Assembly (NCBI GenBank): GCA_958510825.1
Contig: OY294045.1
Location: forward strand, 95,540,988 to 95,604,987
DNA: 64,000 bases
Reading direction: 5' to 3'
Source: Brachypterus glaber
Taxonomy: Eukaryota > Arthropoda > Insecta > Coleoptera > Kateretidae
Shown here in pieces: positions 31,446 through 42,403 of this stretch (the first letter of the stretch is position 1; every line of letters begins with the position of its first letter). Made by a program: the position numbers and the translations under genes. The notes beneath the pieces are model-generated. The model made no database searches, was not told the origin of the DNA, and saw only the letters and a list, made by a program, of their open reading frames with translations.

Positions 31446-32249
31446 CTGTTAAATGTAGGAATACTAATTATAAAAACTTTGCAAATGTGCTCTGCCTTTA
31501 GGCAGTATATTCTGTATGACACTCAATTATATATGAAGGCAAATGTTTACTCCTCATATATATTTATTTATAATAAAAAGTTAACTGTTAAAAGTACGAC
31601 ATAATTGTTTTAATTTCCTATTTACGTTTAAAATAAAATATATAAAAATCAAAGCCAAGTGTTTTTTTTTTTAATTATATAGGTTTATTTAGCAAAAGAT
31701 AAAATTTCATATTTTTAAAGTTTAACAAATTTTACATTTAATTAAAATTTCTATTCATATATTGTTATTTTTAATTAATGTGCGGGTTAGATAACCCACT
31801 TGTTAGACTTTAAAAATTTGTTTTATCTTTTGGTGAATAAACTTAAAGTTTTAAATAAAAATACAGAGCTTTTCCCAATTTTTACAAAATTGATTTGGGA
31901 AAGCAATAGTAATCTTTATTACCGACTTCCGTAGGTTATCTGTATTATCGGCTGTCGTTGACCGTGAATTTAGTGAATTTTAAAAAACAACGGCTAATGG
32001 CGGTACAATAGTTTTCTATCTCTATTATTTGACTTTCTCTTATAGTGTATTTCTTATATGATGTGAGTGTGTTTGTGCGTCATTTGGAACGAGGCCAATC
32101 GACGCATCTGTCAAAATAACAGTTCAAGGTCATATTTTACACACCTCGACCCAAAAACATCAGATTTGCTATGAGTGGTCTTTGGAATAAGACCCAAGGG
32201 TCTCATATTTAAAAATTACAGTTTATGTTTGTTTGTTTTATGTTTATGT

Positions 32250-32360
32250 TTGTTTTTAACCTCGTACTATTCTACTTAATTAAGCATCCCCTAAGTCCAG
32301 GACTTGTGTGGGCTAGTAGTAGAGGGAACCACCGGCTTTAATTGACTTTCTAACCAATAT
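32250..32360 (-). mobile_element. SINE fragment, 3' half
   Basis: Contains TTAACCTCGTACTATTCTAC to GGCTTTAATTGACTTTCTAA, the tail side of the main SINE; the tRNA head is absent (5' truncation). Confidence 0.8.
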
Positions 32361-32574
32361 GGTCATATTTTACTAATTTTTAAACGCCTCGTCCTAGAAA
32401 CATGAAACTTGGTAGTGGTTGCCTTTGAAACAATACCAATAGACTCAACTGTAAAAATTACAGTTCGAGGTCATAATTTCTTAAGTTTTAATCGCCTCTA
32501 AGTGTGATTTTGACAAGTCCTGTTGCAAAGCGGCGATTAAAAATATGACTGTTTTGGAGTTATAAACATTTAAT

Positions 32575-32905
32575 AGTTATTTATGGTACTAGTGGGTAAA
32601 GTAAGATATTGCCCATGAGAAAATTAACCTGCGAGGCGTCAGCCAAGCAGGTTAATTTTCGAGAGGGCAATATCGGTTTACCCATGAGTGCCATACAAGG
32701 TTTTATCCAATAAATAGCTTAGGAATTCATATTTTTATTAAAAATTTTAATGACATTTACAAGAAAATAATTTGACAAGTGACAGTTGAGTGGGTAAAAT
32801 AAATAATTATCCACTCAATAAAGTAAAAGCCACGCGGGGGTTTTTATTGAGTTTATTTATTTAAAATAAAGCTGGTAATTGTCTTATTATCTGTATGTAT
32901 TGGAT
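32575..32905. repeat. Dispersed 325-bp repeat with ATTGCCC hairpin, copy 1
   Basis: Inverted copy of 54865-55170. A hairpin of ATTGCCCATGAGAAAATTAA / TTAATTTTCGAGAGGGCAAT lies at about 32613-32674; its loop of about 20 bp is missing in the other copy. TGACATTTAC and CCACTCAATAAAGTAAAAGC are also shared. Confidence 0.75.
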
Positions 32906-33608
32906 AAAAATATTTACCCACCGCCCCCGGTCAAAAATGTGACAAAATTATTCCATTTTGTTCAAATTGCCCAAGTCCGGGCCTATTCAACTAATTAGGT
33001 ATTACGGATGTTTAACTTTATTCGGTATAGGTATGCATTAAAGAAACTGAAAATTAAAAAGAATATAAAATTATCTTATTGTCGGGCCCTGTTGTAATAA
33101 AAGTATCAACTCTGGTAATCATAAGGGAACGTTCAAGTATTACGTAACGCAAAATGTACCAAAATTCATACACTTCATACCTCGGTTCTCTCTTAGTAAT
33201 GATATGAACTAATGCACCTAAAACCCAAAACTGGAACTAAATTGTATGTACATAACAAATATAAATTCTTAAATGAATAGTGAATAGTTGTGTGATATAG
33301 GATGGAATAGTTCTGTAATATAAAAAGTTAATTTTTTTTTGAGTATACACCTGAATTAAGGAGGAAAGTTGTGTTTACATCACTCAAGAAAAGCGTGAAT
33401 TATGTATTAAAATAACCAAACATATCGGTTCGACTCATAAAGTTTAATGTCTCTGGGGCTTCTAAATGCCTTCGTAAAATTAAACGGTCTTCTAGTGGAT
33501 AGAATTCCGAGTCTGCAAGCAATTTATACTTATTTACCCAAAAGGCACATTATATATGTATACATCTAATCAAAATTTCCTATAGAGCAATATATAAAAG
33601 GTTTTTAA

Positions 33609-34536
33609 ATGCGTCTTTTCACGGAGCAATTTGTACGCAAGTTTGGTGCTGCGCAAGTCTGCTGCCAGATATAGCATGAGAACAATGGCGATTTCTCCCG
33701 TTAGATTAGACAGGGACAAAAGTTCTACCCAAAAAGGATAGAAGACATACATACACTCCCACTTCCACCCAACCAAACAAATTCTGTATTTGTTCTTTGT
33801 TCAACAAATACAATATTTACTTGGCCGGGCGAAAAGTGTAACTAAATTATTTTTATTAAAGAAATTACTGGCGCCATCTAAATTTTAGTAGAATTATCTT
33901 ATTCTACAGATTCACATTAGCTATGTTCGTTTGTGCCGCTCAGTGCTACGCTTTCCGGCCAACCAAATAAATACTGTATTTGTTGTATGAAAAACAAATA
34001 GAGTATTTATTTGGTTGGCTGGAAAGTGTAGCACAAATGAGATAGAGATAGGGTAGACGTCTTTTGTTTTATAATTCTAGTTGTAGAGAGCTCCATTGTA
34101 CAATCATTTGCCTTTTCATGGAGAAAAGTTGTACGCAAGTTTTACGCTATATATTTCAAGTTAAACAATGCTGCCAACCAGGCAATTTTGACGTGTCTCT
34201 GCGTTTGTTGACAAAAACATAACCTAGCATTTGCTTTTTAAGGAATTTTTTTAGTTAGACAGAACGGCCTTTTATTAATAATGATAATAATAATTATTAT
34301 TAACATGTACAGTTGATACTATATTAGTAAAAAGAAATCGATTTGGTAACTTTTTTCCAGGTTGGTACCACGAAAATAACAATAAATCTTGCGTGAAAAT
34401 CGTCGAAAAATATAACTTGTTCTAATAATTTGATGGCTCGAAAATAGCATCAAAGCATGCGTAGTGACTGAATAATTGTTGCAACAAAATTGCATAGCAC
34501 CAAACTTGAGTACAAATTGCTCCGTGAAAAGACGCC
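33609..34536. mobile_element. TTAA-flanked MITE (piggyBac-like flanks)
   Basis: GCGTCTTTTCACGGAGCAAT with TTGTACGCAAGTTTGGTGCT near 33610 is mirrored at about 34496-34536. TTAA stands just outside both ends (33605-33608; 34537-34540), the target of piggyBac elements. A segment, about 33690-34105, that recurs inverted at 37340-37735 is nested in it. No coding sequence. Confidence 0.6.
33690..34105. repeat. About 400-bp repeat unit with two related hairpins
   Basis: Nearly identical to 37340-37735 in reverse. It contains two hairpins of one design, at about 33768-33835 and 33948-34035: CCAACCAAATAAATACTG, a loop, and its complement. Both are bordered by CTTTCCGGCC- or GCCGGGCGAAAAGTG-like bases. 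No protein coding. Confidence 0.75.
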
Positions 34537-34540
34537 TTAA

Positions 34541-35872
34541 GGTAATATACACAATGTGTATTACACATAAAGGATACAGTGGAAAAAGGATGAGGTTCCA
34601 TTTTTTCAAAACCGAACACACATATCATATTCCCTGTAAAAAAGCATCAACATTAAACCAAAAACAAAAAAAAAATCAATTCTTTTTGTTGGTTGACCCG
34701 TTTTTATCTCTTAAATAATGTAAGACAATAAAAAAACAAGTTATCCAAGTTGTAATATATGTCATATAATTTTATTGAGCTGTTTTGTTTTATTCTTACA
34801 GAATAATAAAAAAAAATATTATATTATCGTAAAACTATAATTTAATAAATTATCAGTAGTAATATCATGAGTGCATGTTGAATTATCGATAATTTTTTTA
34901 CTGTATTAAAAAACTGTTTTGCTTGGAAATTGTTTGCATTTTACTTGTTACAAAATTCCGAGACCGCAGATCGAGGAACTTTGACGAAATATGCACGAAA
35001 ACGATTTTCTTAAGCAAAATATTTTTTATATACAGTAAAAAATTTATGTATAATTCAACATGCACGAATGGTATTTTGAAAGACTATTTTACAAACAAAA
35101 TAAGGAAGTATATAATTTTACAATGTTTTATGTTGTTTCATATTTAAATTAAAAATTTAAGAACTAAACAACAATATTACTTTACAACTATAATTAAAAA
35201 TTTAAATATCAAATTTGCCGCGCTTTTTAAATCCACGATGTTAGGAAATGTTGCCAAGTCTAAACTTTGTCGAGGGATATTTTATGCTTGAGATTATTCC
35301 AATAAAATAGTTGTAATCACATATATTACCATTTAAATAAAGATCATTGCTGTTTTTGTTTAAAAAGTTTAGTTTTCAACTGAAAAGAAATAGAATAACG
35401 CGTGTGTCCACCCGTAAAAAAACAATTTCCTATCGGTTTCTAATAAACTTTGGCAACGCTGTACTGGTACCAGCGCAGTCATTTGATGTTTTGATTTCCG
35501 TAATTCTTTACTGCAAATATATTTTTAATAAATAAGTATTTAAATTAGTTTTTAGTAGCCTGTTTTTAATACCAAGATTCAATTAAATAAATTAAAATTT
35601 ATGAATATCAGTGATTTAAAGCTTTTAAGGTGGAAAGTGCATAAAATATAATATATTATCTGAAATTAATTAGGGTTTATACCTAGGATGTTTTGGTAAT
35701 AAAATAAGCATTTATATTGCTATCGTGTGATACATCATTTTAAAGCTTATAAAATTCTCTATTTAAACTAACATTTTTAAATTTTTTAAAAATGTTTTTT
35801 AAGGTTTTGATTTTTCAATTTTTTGTGCTAAAACATTCAATTTTTTATTTTTTTTTATAAATTTTTATTTAT
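34541..35872. other. No gene seen
   Basis: AT-rich interior of the 6.6 kb element. Short open frames (34923-35147 and others) show no motif. About 35728-35765 repeats a piece of the arm (AAAGCTTATAAAATTCTC) in direct orientation relative to 29890. Confidence 0.5.
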
Positions 35873-36253
35873 GTCAACTAAAATTAGTTTAAAAGTATAA
35901 TTAACATTTTTTTATGATGAAATTAGTCATTTTTAAAAAATTATTTGTTTTTTTAGAGGAATTTTGACATTAATACCCATTTTCAACCCCATTTTAAACC
36001 CAATATATTTTTTTTTAATTTAAAAAAATTGAGTTAAATGGAGAATTTTATAAGCTTTAAAATAATGTATTACACGACCCCCCTTTCCATTTAAAAAAAT
36101 GTGCCCCCATGCCCCCCTGCCCACATTTTAAGAGCTTAAAGTATTAAATATATGCTAAAAGATAGTCTAAGTTGTCTTATTTAAAAGTTCCAAATTTGAA
36201 GTCGATATCTTAACTGGTTCAAAAGTGGGGGGTGACTTTTGGACCGCTCTGTA

Positions 36254-36498
36254 TATACTTATATAAGTATTCCATGCTGTAAGGCATATTTTGTCCTTTT
36301 AGATGATTCTTGCCAGTTTTTGTATTCTGGTAGTTTTCTAATCTTGATAAAGATCGGTCTATTTGGACAATGTTAAGCTCATTTTTTCCTTCCCGAGCAT
36401 CTCTATTCTCAATATATTGTGACGTAAACGACCCAATGCTCTATAAATACATCCATAAAGTGCAATGGCGTTTTTCCTCGCTTCAGCTTTTGGGACCG
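36254..36498. other. No gene seen
   Basis: Spacer between two mobile elements. Confidence 0.5.
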
Positions 36499-37984
36499 CA
36501 CTGTAGGCCAGAAATAAAAAAAAATTGAAAAAAGTCTGAATTTTTGTGAACTTATATTTTCGATACCGCTGATTTCGAATATCATAGTAAAAAATCTGAA
36601 AATAAAACACGCCATTAGGGTGTAACATATTTTATTTTATTTTTTAGATTTTGCTGAAACTTGGTACAGGTGCTTTATTTAAGGTCCTTTATATAAATCA
36701 ATACCTAAAAGTTTAAAATTCAATATAGAGAAAAAGTTAGGGTGGTTCTATTTTTAAGATGTTGTCGTAATTCATTCAAATTAAGCTTTTTAATTAAGTT
36801 TATATTAATTTTTACTAACATCTATTCATAATTAAGCCCTTGAATATGATAAAGCCCATACGAACGTAAAAAATAAATAAAATAGGTTAACTCTTGTGAT
36901 AATTTAAGTTTCAAGGTCATGCGCCATATTGCGACCAACAATAATTTTCCAGATGAAATTAGTGGCTTGTTTAGTCCCTATGTATGCTTAAAATCAATAT
37001 ATTTTATTTTTAAAATATGTTTTTCTCTACCAGTAAGACACTTTAACTTGAGAACAGCAAAAAAATAGTAATTACCGGTTTAAAAGAAAAAAAAAACGCT
37101 TAAAATCGATCGGTTTTTTTTGTATGCCCTTTTTTCCCAACATATGGTACTATTAAAATATAAAAAAAGTTACCCGAAATGGCACGTTTTTGAAAAAACT
37201 TGATTTATATATTTTTTATATTACTGATTGAGAAATTCTACTGTTTTGATGCTATTTTAAAGATTAAATATTTAACACTTTAACTATTCAGGGGATTAAT
37301 TATGAATAGATGTTAGTAACAAATAATATAAACTTAATGGAGCTCTCTACAACTAGAATTATGAAACAAAAGACGTCTACCCTATCTCTATCTCATTTGT
37401 GCTACACTTTCCAGCCAACCAAATAAATACTGTATTTGTTTTTCATACAACAAATACAGTATTTATTTGGTTGCCGGAAAGTGTAGCAGTGAGCGGCACG
37501 TACGAACATAGCTAATGTGAATCTGTAGAATAAGATAATTCTACTAAAATTTAGATGGCGCCAGTAATTTCTTTAATAATGCACTTTTCGCCCGGCCAAG
37601 TAAATATTGTATTTGTTCAACAAAGAACAAATACAGAATTTGTTTGGTTGGGTGGAAGTGGGAGTATGTATGTCTTTTATCCTTTTTGGGTAGAACTTTT
37701 GTCCCTGTCTAATCTAATGGGAGAATTCTCCATTATAAAGCTTAATTTGGATGAATTACGACAACATCTTAAAATTCGAACCACCCTAACTCTTTCTATA
37801 TATTAAATTTTAAACTTTTATGTATTGATTCATATAAAGGATCTTAAATGAAGCACACATGCCAAATTTCAGCAAAATCGAAAATATAAAATAAAATATG
37901 TTCCAACCTAGTAGCGCGGAAATGTTTTTTTTTTGAGATTTTTCACTGTATCGAGTTTTGACAATTTATTTCTGGCCCACTGTG
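36499..37984. mobile_element. Transib-like non-autonomous element
   Basis: Ends are CACTGTAGGCCAGAAATAAA (36499) and, on the reverse strand, CACAGTGGGCCAGAAATAAA (ending 37984). The flanks GACCG (36494-36498 and 37985-37989) form a GC-rich 5-bp target duplication. A CACWRTG start with a GC-rich 5-bp duplication is the signature of Transib, the superfamily related to RAG1; CACAGTG equals the V(D)J signal heptamer. Long internal arms mirror each other (GACAACATCTTAAAA, GTTAGGGTGGTT). The right arm is split by the 37340-37735 repeat. No transposase. Confidence 0.7.
37340..37735. repeat. Second copy of the 400-bp two-hairpin unit (inverted)
   Basis: Inverted relative to 33690-34105. Its insertion separates AATATAAACTTAATGG from CCATTATAAAGCTTAATTTG, which are adjacent in the opposite arm of the Transib-like element, so it is younger than that element. 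The 83-aa frame at 37555-37806 is spurious. Confidence 0.75.
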
Positions 37985-38214
37985 GACCGGTTGGTCAGAA
38001 TGGGCCATTTTATTTAGTAAGTTGAGTTTTCAGTGCCTTCTGAAAATCGTTATCGCCTGATTTATATCTTTCGTGAAATTGTTATCCGAGATTATTTTCT
38101 GCGGACTATAAATTTTTATATCGAGCATTACTTGATCCTTTGTTAATTTAATAGGCTTATTTAAGCGACTTTTGATATTAAACTTTGTAACGTTTTGAAG
38201 ATTACTTTTAAAAA

Positions 38215-39381
38215 TAGATGAAATGTTGCAAGAACCCTGTCAAAACATCGGCACTATTGTACACTAGAGCCATCTAAAGTTCATTTTATTAAGGTATAGT
38301 TTTTTTTTGAAGTTCCCGCTAAATAAGTCAAGAAGTCCGATTTACACTGAAGCATTTGCCTTGTTAAAAATGTCAACATAACCCATAAATACTTCTCGTC
38401 ACAGAACACTCACCTTCTGATTTTACGTAACTTTTCTATGGAATTGTGTTAATTCGTAGGTTTTTATAATAAAAAGCAAGAAGTTTTTTATAATCAAAAG
38501 CATGAAAATAGTTAATTAGAAATAGGTACTTACCTTCTCTGTCCATAATGTTTTGATATGAAAAAAGGAGAACTGCTAAAACGTTTAATAAAAAAAAAAA
38601 CACTTTTGTATAGAAACTATCTTTGTAGAAACAAAATTTTGTCACATAATCACTTTTTAACTGGTTAATGGCTGTTCTGTGATGTTAAATGTCAACGCTT
38701 TTAGGCTTGTGTGAAACGGGCCTTGAAAACCGGCTTACGACGCATGCGAATTTCGCGTTACCATAGCAACTTTAGGAATGTTTACAAGCGGGAAGTTAAA
38801 AAAAACTATACCCTAATAAAATGAACTTTAGTTTGCAAATTTCAAACTAGGTGTTTTGTTTGATTTTAAATTCTGTATCTTTAAAAATTTATATTCTAGC
38901 AAAAAGCTTAAAAAGAGCTTTTATTTAAAATATAATTTTTTGAAATCGGGTTATAAATATGTGAAAAACAATGCGTTTTAGGAAAACGTTGTTTATAACA
39001 TTTTTTGACCAATTTAAAATTATATTTTATATAAGCGCTAAATTAACCAAATACAATAATAATTGCCTTAGTTATAAACAAAAAACGCTAAAAATAGGAG
39101 TTTTACCCTATTTTTACCCCCTTACCCCCAATCGTTTACCTCCAAAATCGAATCAGCTCTTCGGAATACGATAAGAAACAATACGCAAAAAACCGCAAGT
39201 CGATATCTCATGTAGAAATAGAGTTAGAGAGTTTACACCCAGACAGAAAGACGGACGGACGCAAATTTTTTTTTACTGATTTCGACTCAGAGTGGTCTAA
39301 AACGTCGAGAAATGTGAAAAAAAACGTGGTCAAAGATTTTGACTTTTCGGCGAAGATTTCAATACATCGGCACTCTTAGTG
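38215..39381 (+). repeat. Terminal-hairpin repeat family, copy C, split by a MITE
   Basis: The left part is 38215-38276 (AGATGAAATGTTGCAAG to CCATCTA) and the right part 38829-39381 (GTTTGCAAATTTCAAACTAG to CATCGGCACTCTTAGT). The second hairpin arm is lost at the right end. The two parts join exactly when the MITE and one TA are removed. Confidence 0.85.
38277..38828. mobile_element. MITE with about 43-bp TIRs and TA target duplication
   Basis: 552 bp. Terminal repeats AAGTTCATTTTATTA(A/G)GG then TATAGTTTTTTT, ending near CCCGCT. TA on both sides (38275-38276; 38829-38830). Because it sits inside a repeat present in three other copies, the empty site is known and the boundaries are exact. 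The interior is non-coding. Confidence 0.92.
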
Positions 39382-40204
39382 TTAAAAAATTGTTTCAAAA
39401 AATAGTCCTGCAAATACACCTCCAGATTCGGTATATTACAAAAGAAAAGTATCTATTTGCTGGTAGTAGTATTTTTTGTGGGCTTATGTAATTAACCTCA
39501 TGTTAAAACTTTCATTTAGGAAGTACGAACTTCTAACTACGAAATTATTTATTCAGGAAACCCTATAAATTTAATTACTTCAGCAATTAAAACATTGATT
39601 GTAGCGCATAACGATTTAACGTCACAAATGGTGTTATGACTAGCTGACTCCTGTTCACGGACGGTGGTCTGGAAACAATAATGTTGGTAAAGCATTTACT
39701 GCGACTTTAAATTAAACCCGTTTTTCAAATTTTAATTATATAGAGCTCTGCTATGACATTTTTTAAATTCAAATATTTCAAAAACTAATTAATGTATTTG
39801 ACTGATTCTTTTGTTGTTTTGAAGCTTAAACATTCTCTGCTTTAGTTTGTTTTAAGAATGATAAAATTTTTTTTTCGTATTAAAAGCACAAACAAATAAT
39901 GTACAACTATGTTTTTTACCCCATATTCTAGGACTTGCATGGTACGCCACTGCAACAGTTTATCAAATTATTAAAGTCTTTCTTATTGCAGTTTTAAGGA
40001 ATATTTTCTTTTTTATTTTTTTACATTTAGGAGATATCAGGATTTTCCTGAAAGTTGTCATTTTTCAGTTAACTTAAAAAGTACTTCATGATTTGATTGA
40101 TGCTGTGCTTTAAATTTGAAGCTTAACCGAGTTACATTTTTCTTCTAATCAAGTTTATCAAAAACATAAATTGGGTTTGAAAAACTTGAGTAGAAGAAAA
40201 AATA
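39382..40204. other. No gene seen
   Basis: AT-rich DNA. ACGGTGGTCTGGAAACAA at about 39661 has an inverted partner near 41315-41331, a possible but unproven element end. Confidence 0.4.
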
Positions 40205-40691
40205 GAGTCACTCCGTCCGGCGGCACTTATGCGAAATCACCGTTAAGCCTCCATCAGACGGCAAGAAAAAGTTTCCCCGGCATTTAATGCGCGGCAGTGT
40301 ATATAACTTTTTTATTCCTAGAGATAAAAGAATGAAATTTAGTCTATAAGACCGTATTTTGAATTATATTACATCGCGTAATTTTTTTTTTCATCACTAC
40401 TTTTAATTTTTAAATCCTGTATATTTTTACATATTTGGATTCTCCATTAATAATTTCTGTTTATTATCCGAAGGTAATTGTCAAATTTTGACAGCTTATT
40501 TCATTTTTTAAATAAAATTTAGATAATTTTTTTTTTGTTTAAAAAGTCACCAAATCTATTCATTTTGGATCATATATTGGTAGAAAAATACGAATCATTA
40601 AAAAAATGTTTACTTTTAATTTTACACGAAAACTAAACTTGGAAAAACACATGTTTTGCTTTTACTCGAATTTTTGCTTAATTACGTCTAT

Positions 40692-41195
40692 GGGAGCGTT
40701 CAAGTATTACGTAACGCGCTAGGGGGGGATGGGGGTCTCGAAAACGTAACGCTGCGTTACAGAGGGGTGTGTAACACTTAAAAAATTATAAACTTAATAA
40801 ATGTTTATTGGATCACGTTTTTAACAATGATCTAGGCTTAAAGAGACGGATTCCTTGCAAATTTTATTGCACACGACGTGGTTAACAGTTAACTAAATCC
40901 TCTAAACAAAAACAATTCGAGATGAAAACCATAGCCAATAACTGGTTTTCGGTTAACCGGTTTCGGAAATCACATCTGACCGGTTTTGGGTTAAAACACG
41001 GAAGCAATAACCAGTTAAAAACCGGTTTAAACCATAAAGCAAAATTTCCTTTCATTTATTTTTACTTTTTGTAAAATGTTACGTAACAAATAGGGGGGGG
41101 GGGATGGGGGGTCTCGCAAATGTTACACCGCGTTACATGGGGGGTGGGGGTCAAAAATGGCCAAATTTTGAGTTACGTAATACTTGAACGCTCCC
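40692..41195. mobile_element. MITE with GGGAGCGTTCAAGTATTACG ends
   Basis: 504 bp with perfect outer ends GGGAGCGTTCAAGTATTACG and TAT on both sides. G-runs and GTTACGTAAC lie inside each end. The centre repeats AACCGGTT-type motifs (ACCGGTTTCGG, AAAACCGGTTTAAACC). A partial relative is at 63116-63445; lone ends occur at 17096-17124 and 33125-33151. Confidence 0.85.
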
Positions 41196-41337
41196 TATCG
41201 CTCGACGATATTATTAAAAAGTTTCTTTAGGAAGTGATTTAGCAAAAAAAAAACAATAGAGGACTCTAAATAATTAAACCAAAAAAGGGATTACTTTAAA
41301 GTTGCATTAAATTTTGTTTCCAGACCACCATGACGTA

Positions 41338-41763
41338 CACGGAAAGAAATTAGTGGGCTCTGCGCTATACATTATAAGATATTTGGTAACAGTGGCAAAT
41401 TATAGTGATTTAAGCTATAGATTATAAGGGACACAATAACTAATAATGTTAAAAATAAATTGAAAACGATTATATATATTACAGACACGATTATATTTAT
41501 TACAGGCACTATTATAAATTTACAGAAATTTTATTATAGTATAAAAATTATTTGTCACGGACAATAATTAAATCTATTTAAGCTATAAATGCCATACTAT
41601 TTGTTATATTTTATTATTCACTAAACAATTAAAGTATTTCATATAAATTTTTACACTGACTGCCATAATTGTAAGAGAAAGCCTTGTATTTATATAATAA
41701 GCGATTATAATTTGCTTGGTATGTGTGTTATAGCGCTCCTAGCTATAATTTTTTTTTTCCGTG
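41338..41763. mobile_element. MITE with CACGGAAA ends
   Basis: 426 bp, CACGGAAAGAAATTA at the left and TAATTTTTTTTTTCCGTG at the right, TA on both sides (41336-41337; 41764-41765). Inside, GCGCTATA / TATAGCGC motifs mirror each other. Non-coding. Confidence 0.75.
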
Positions 41764-42012
41764 TAAAACAAACATTAAACACACATTAAATTTTAAGCAG
41801 AACTAATTACCATCGTAGGCCTGAAATCATCGTATATGCGTAACTAGGATATTAAGCTATATTGCCTTCAGGGCACAAAAATTAATGTAATTATTTATTA
41901 GTTCTGAAATTAATGATTTCACTTAAGGGTAAATTTTACGCTTGGATAGTAAACCAAAATTTAAGATTTTTTTTGTAAAAGTCCATACTTTATGTAACAA
42001 TTATTATTAATA

Positions 42013-42403
42013 TATCGTCGGCTTACAAGTAAAAGGCACTAAGTCACTTTTTTGCAAAAATGGGATTTTTATGGTACTGTAATTCATTTTTGATTATCTA
42101 TGTACAGGTAAACCGAACTAACTTCTAGGTGGACTGCCAAGAGAGTTACCCACTATACAAAACGCACTAGTTTGATTTTGAATAAAATTTTATCTGGCAA
42201 TAGGCACTAAGTCACTTAGTGCACTTAGTGCGTTTTACTTGTAGATTATTTCAAATGTTTCTACACTAAGCGACTTAGTGTTTGTTTGGCGAAACGTGCA
42301 TTTTTGTAATAATTATTACAAAAATTAAAAAACAACAGCGAAAGTTAAATTTGTCAAAACCATGTTTTTGGACTTAGTGCTCTTTACTTGTAAGCCGACG
42401 ATA
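42013..42403. mobile_element. MITE with TATCGTCGGCTTACAAGT ends
   Basis: 391 bp with TA on both sides. TIR TATCGTCGGCTTACAAGTAA is followed at both ends by a CACTAAGTC motif. CACTAAGTCACTTAGTG (about 42206-42222) and four more half-sites of CTTAGTG occur inside, suggesting binding-site repeats. Confidence 0.85.

Larger units (their letters stand above)
30782..32060 (+). mobile_element. P-superfamily-like element with THAP exon
   Basis: An exact 8-bp target duplication ATGTGAGT (30774-30781 and 32061-32068) brackets an inverted repeat of about 35 bp beginning CATATAAGAAATACACTA. Inside are the start of a THAP zinc-finger protein (31035-31169) and a five-unit minisatellite (about 31157-31445). 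THAP domain, 8-bp duplication and a CA-initial TIR together fit the P-element superfamily. At 1279 bp it is an internally deleted, non-autonomous copy. Confidence 0.8.
30522..32985. repeat. Inverted-repeat element with CGGACTKGGGCAAT arms
   Basis: CAGGCTCGGACTGGGGCAAT (30522) is mirrored by ATTGCCCAAGTCCGGGCCTA (32966-32985). Mirrored blocks continue inwards (GTCATGTTTTTAATCGCCG, 30634, against 32530-32550) and outwards (TACCTATAACGAATAA, 30473, against about 33020). The right arm holds two later insertions (32250-32360 SINE part, 32575-32905 repeat). The ends resemble hAT termini, but no 8-bp target duplication is visible. Confidence 0.55.
29687..36251. mobile_element. 6.6 kb long-TIR element with TA flanks (host of many insertions)
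   Basis: Ends CAGAGCGGTCCAAAAGTCAC (29687; mirrored to 36251), TA on both sides (29685-29686; 36252-36253). The arms run about 380-400 bp (29687-30083; 35873-36251) and include AAGTCGATATC and GGGCAGGGGGGCATGGG. No transposase was found between them. Most of the interior is made of other elements (30522-32985, 33609-34536). It could be a non-autonomous Tc1/mariner-type element enlarged by insertions. Confidence 0.75.

Noticed and set aside
39661..41331. Possible element bounded by GGTGGTCTGGAAACAA and its complement
   Set aside because: Inverted match of about 17 bp only, no target duplication, and it would overlap the left end of the 40205-43539 element.
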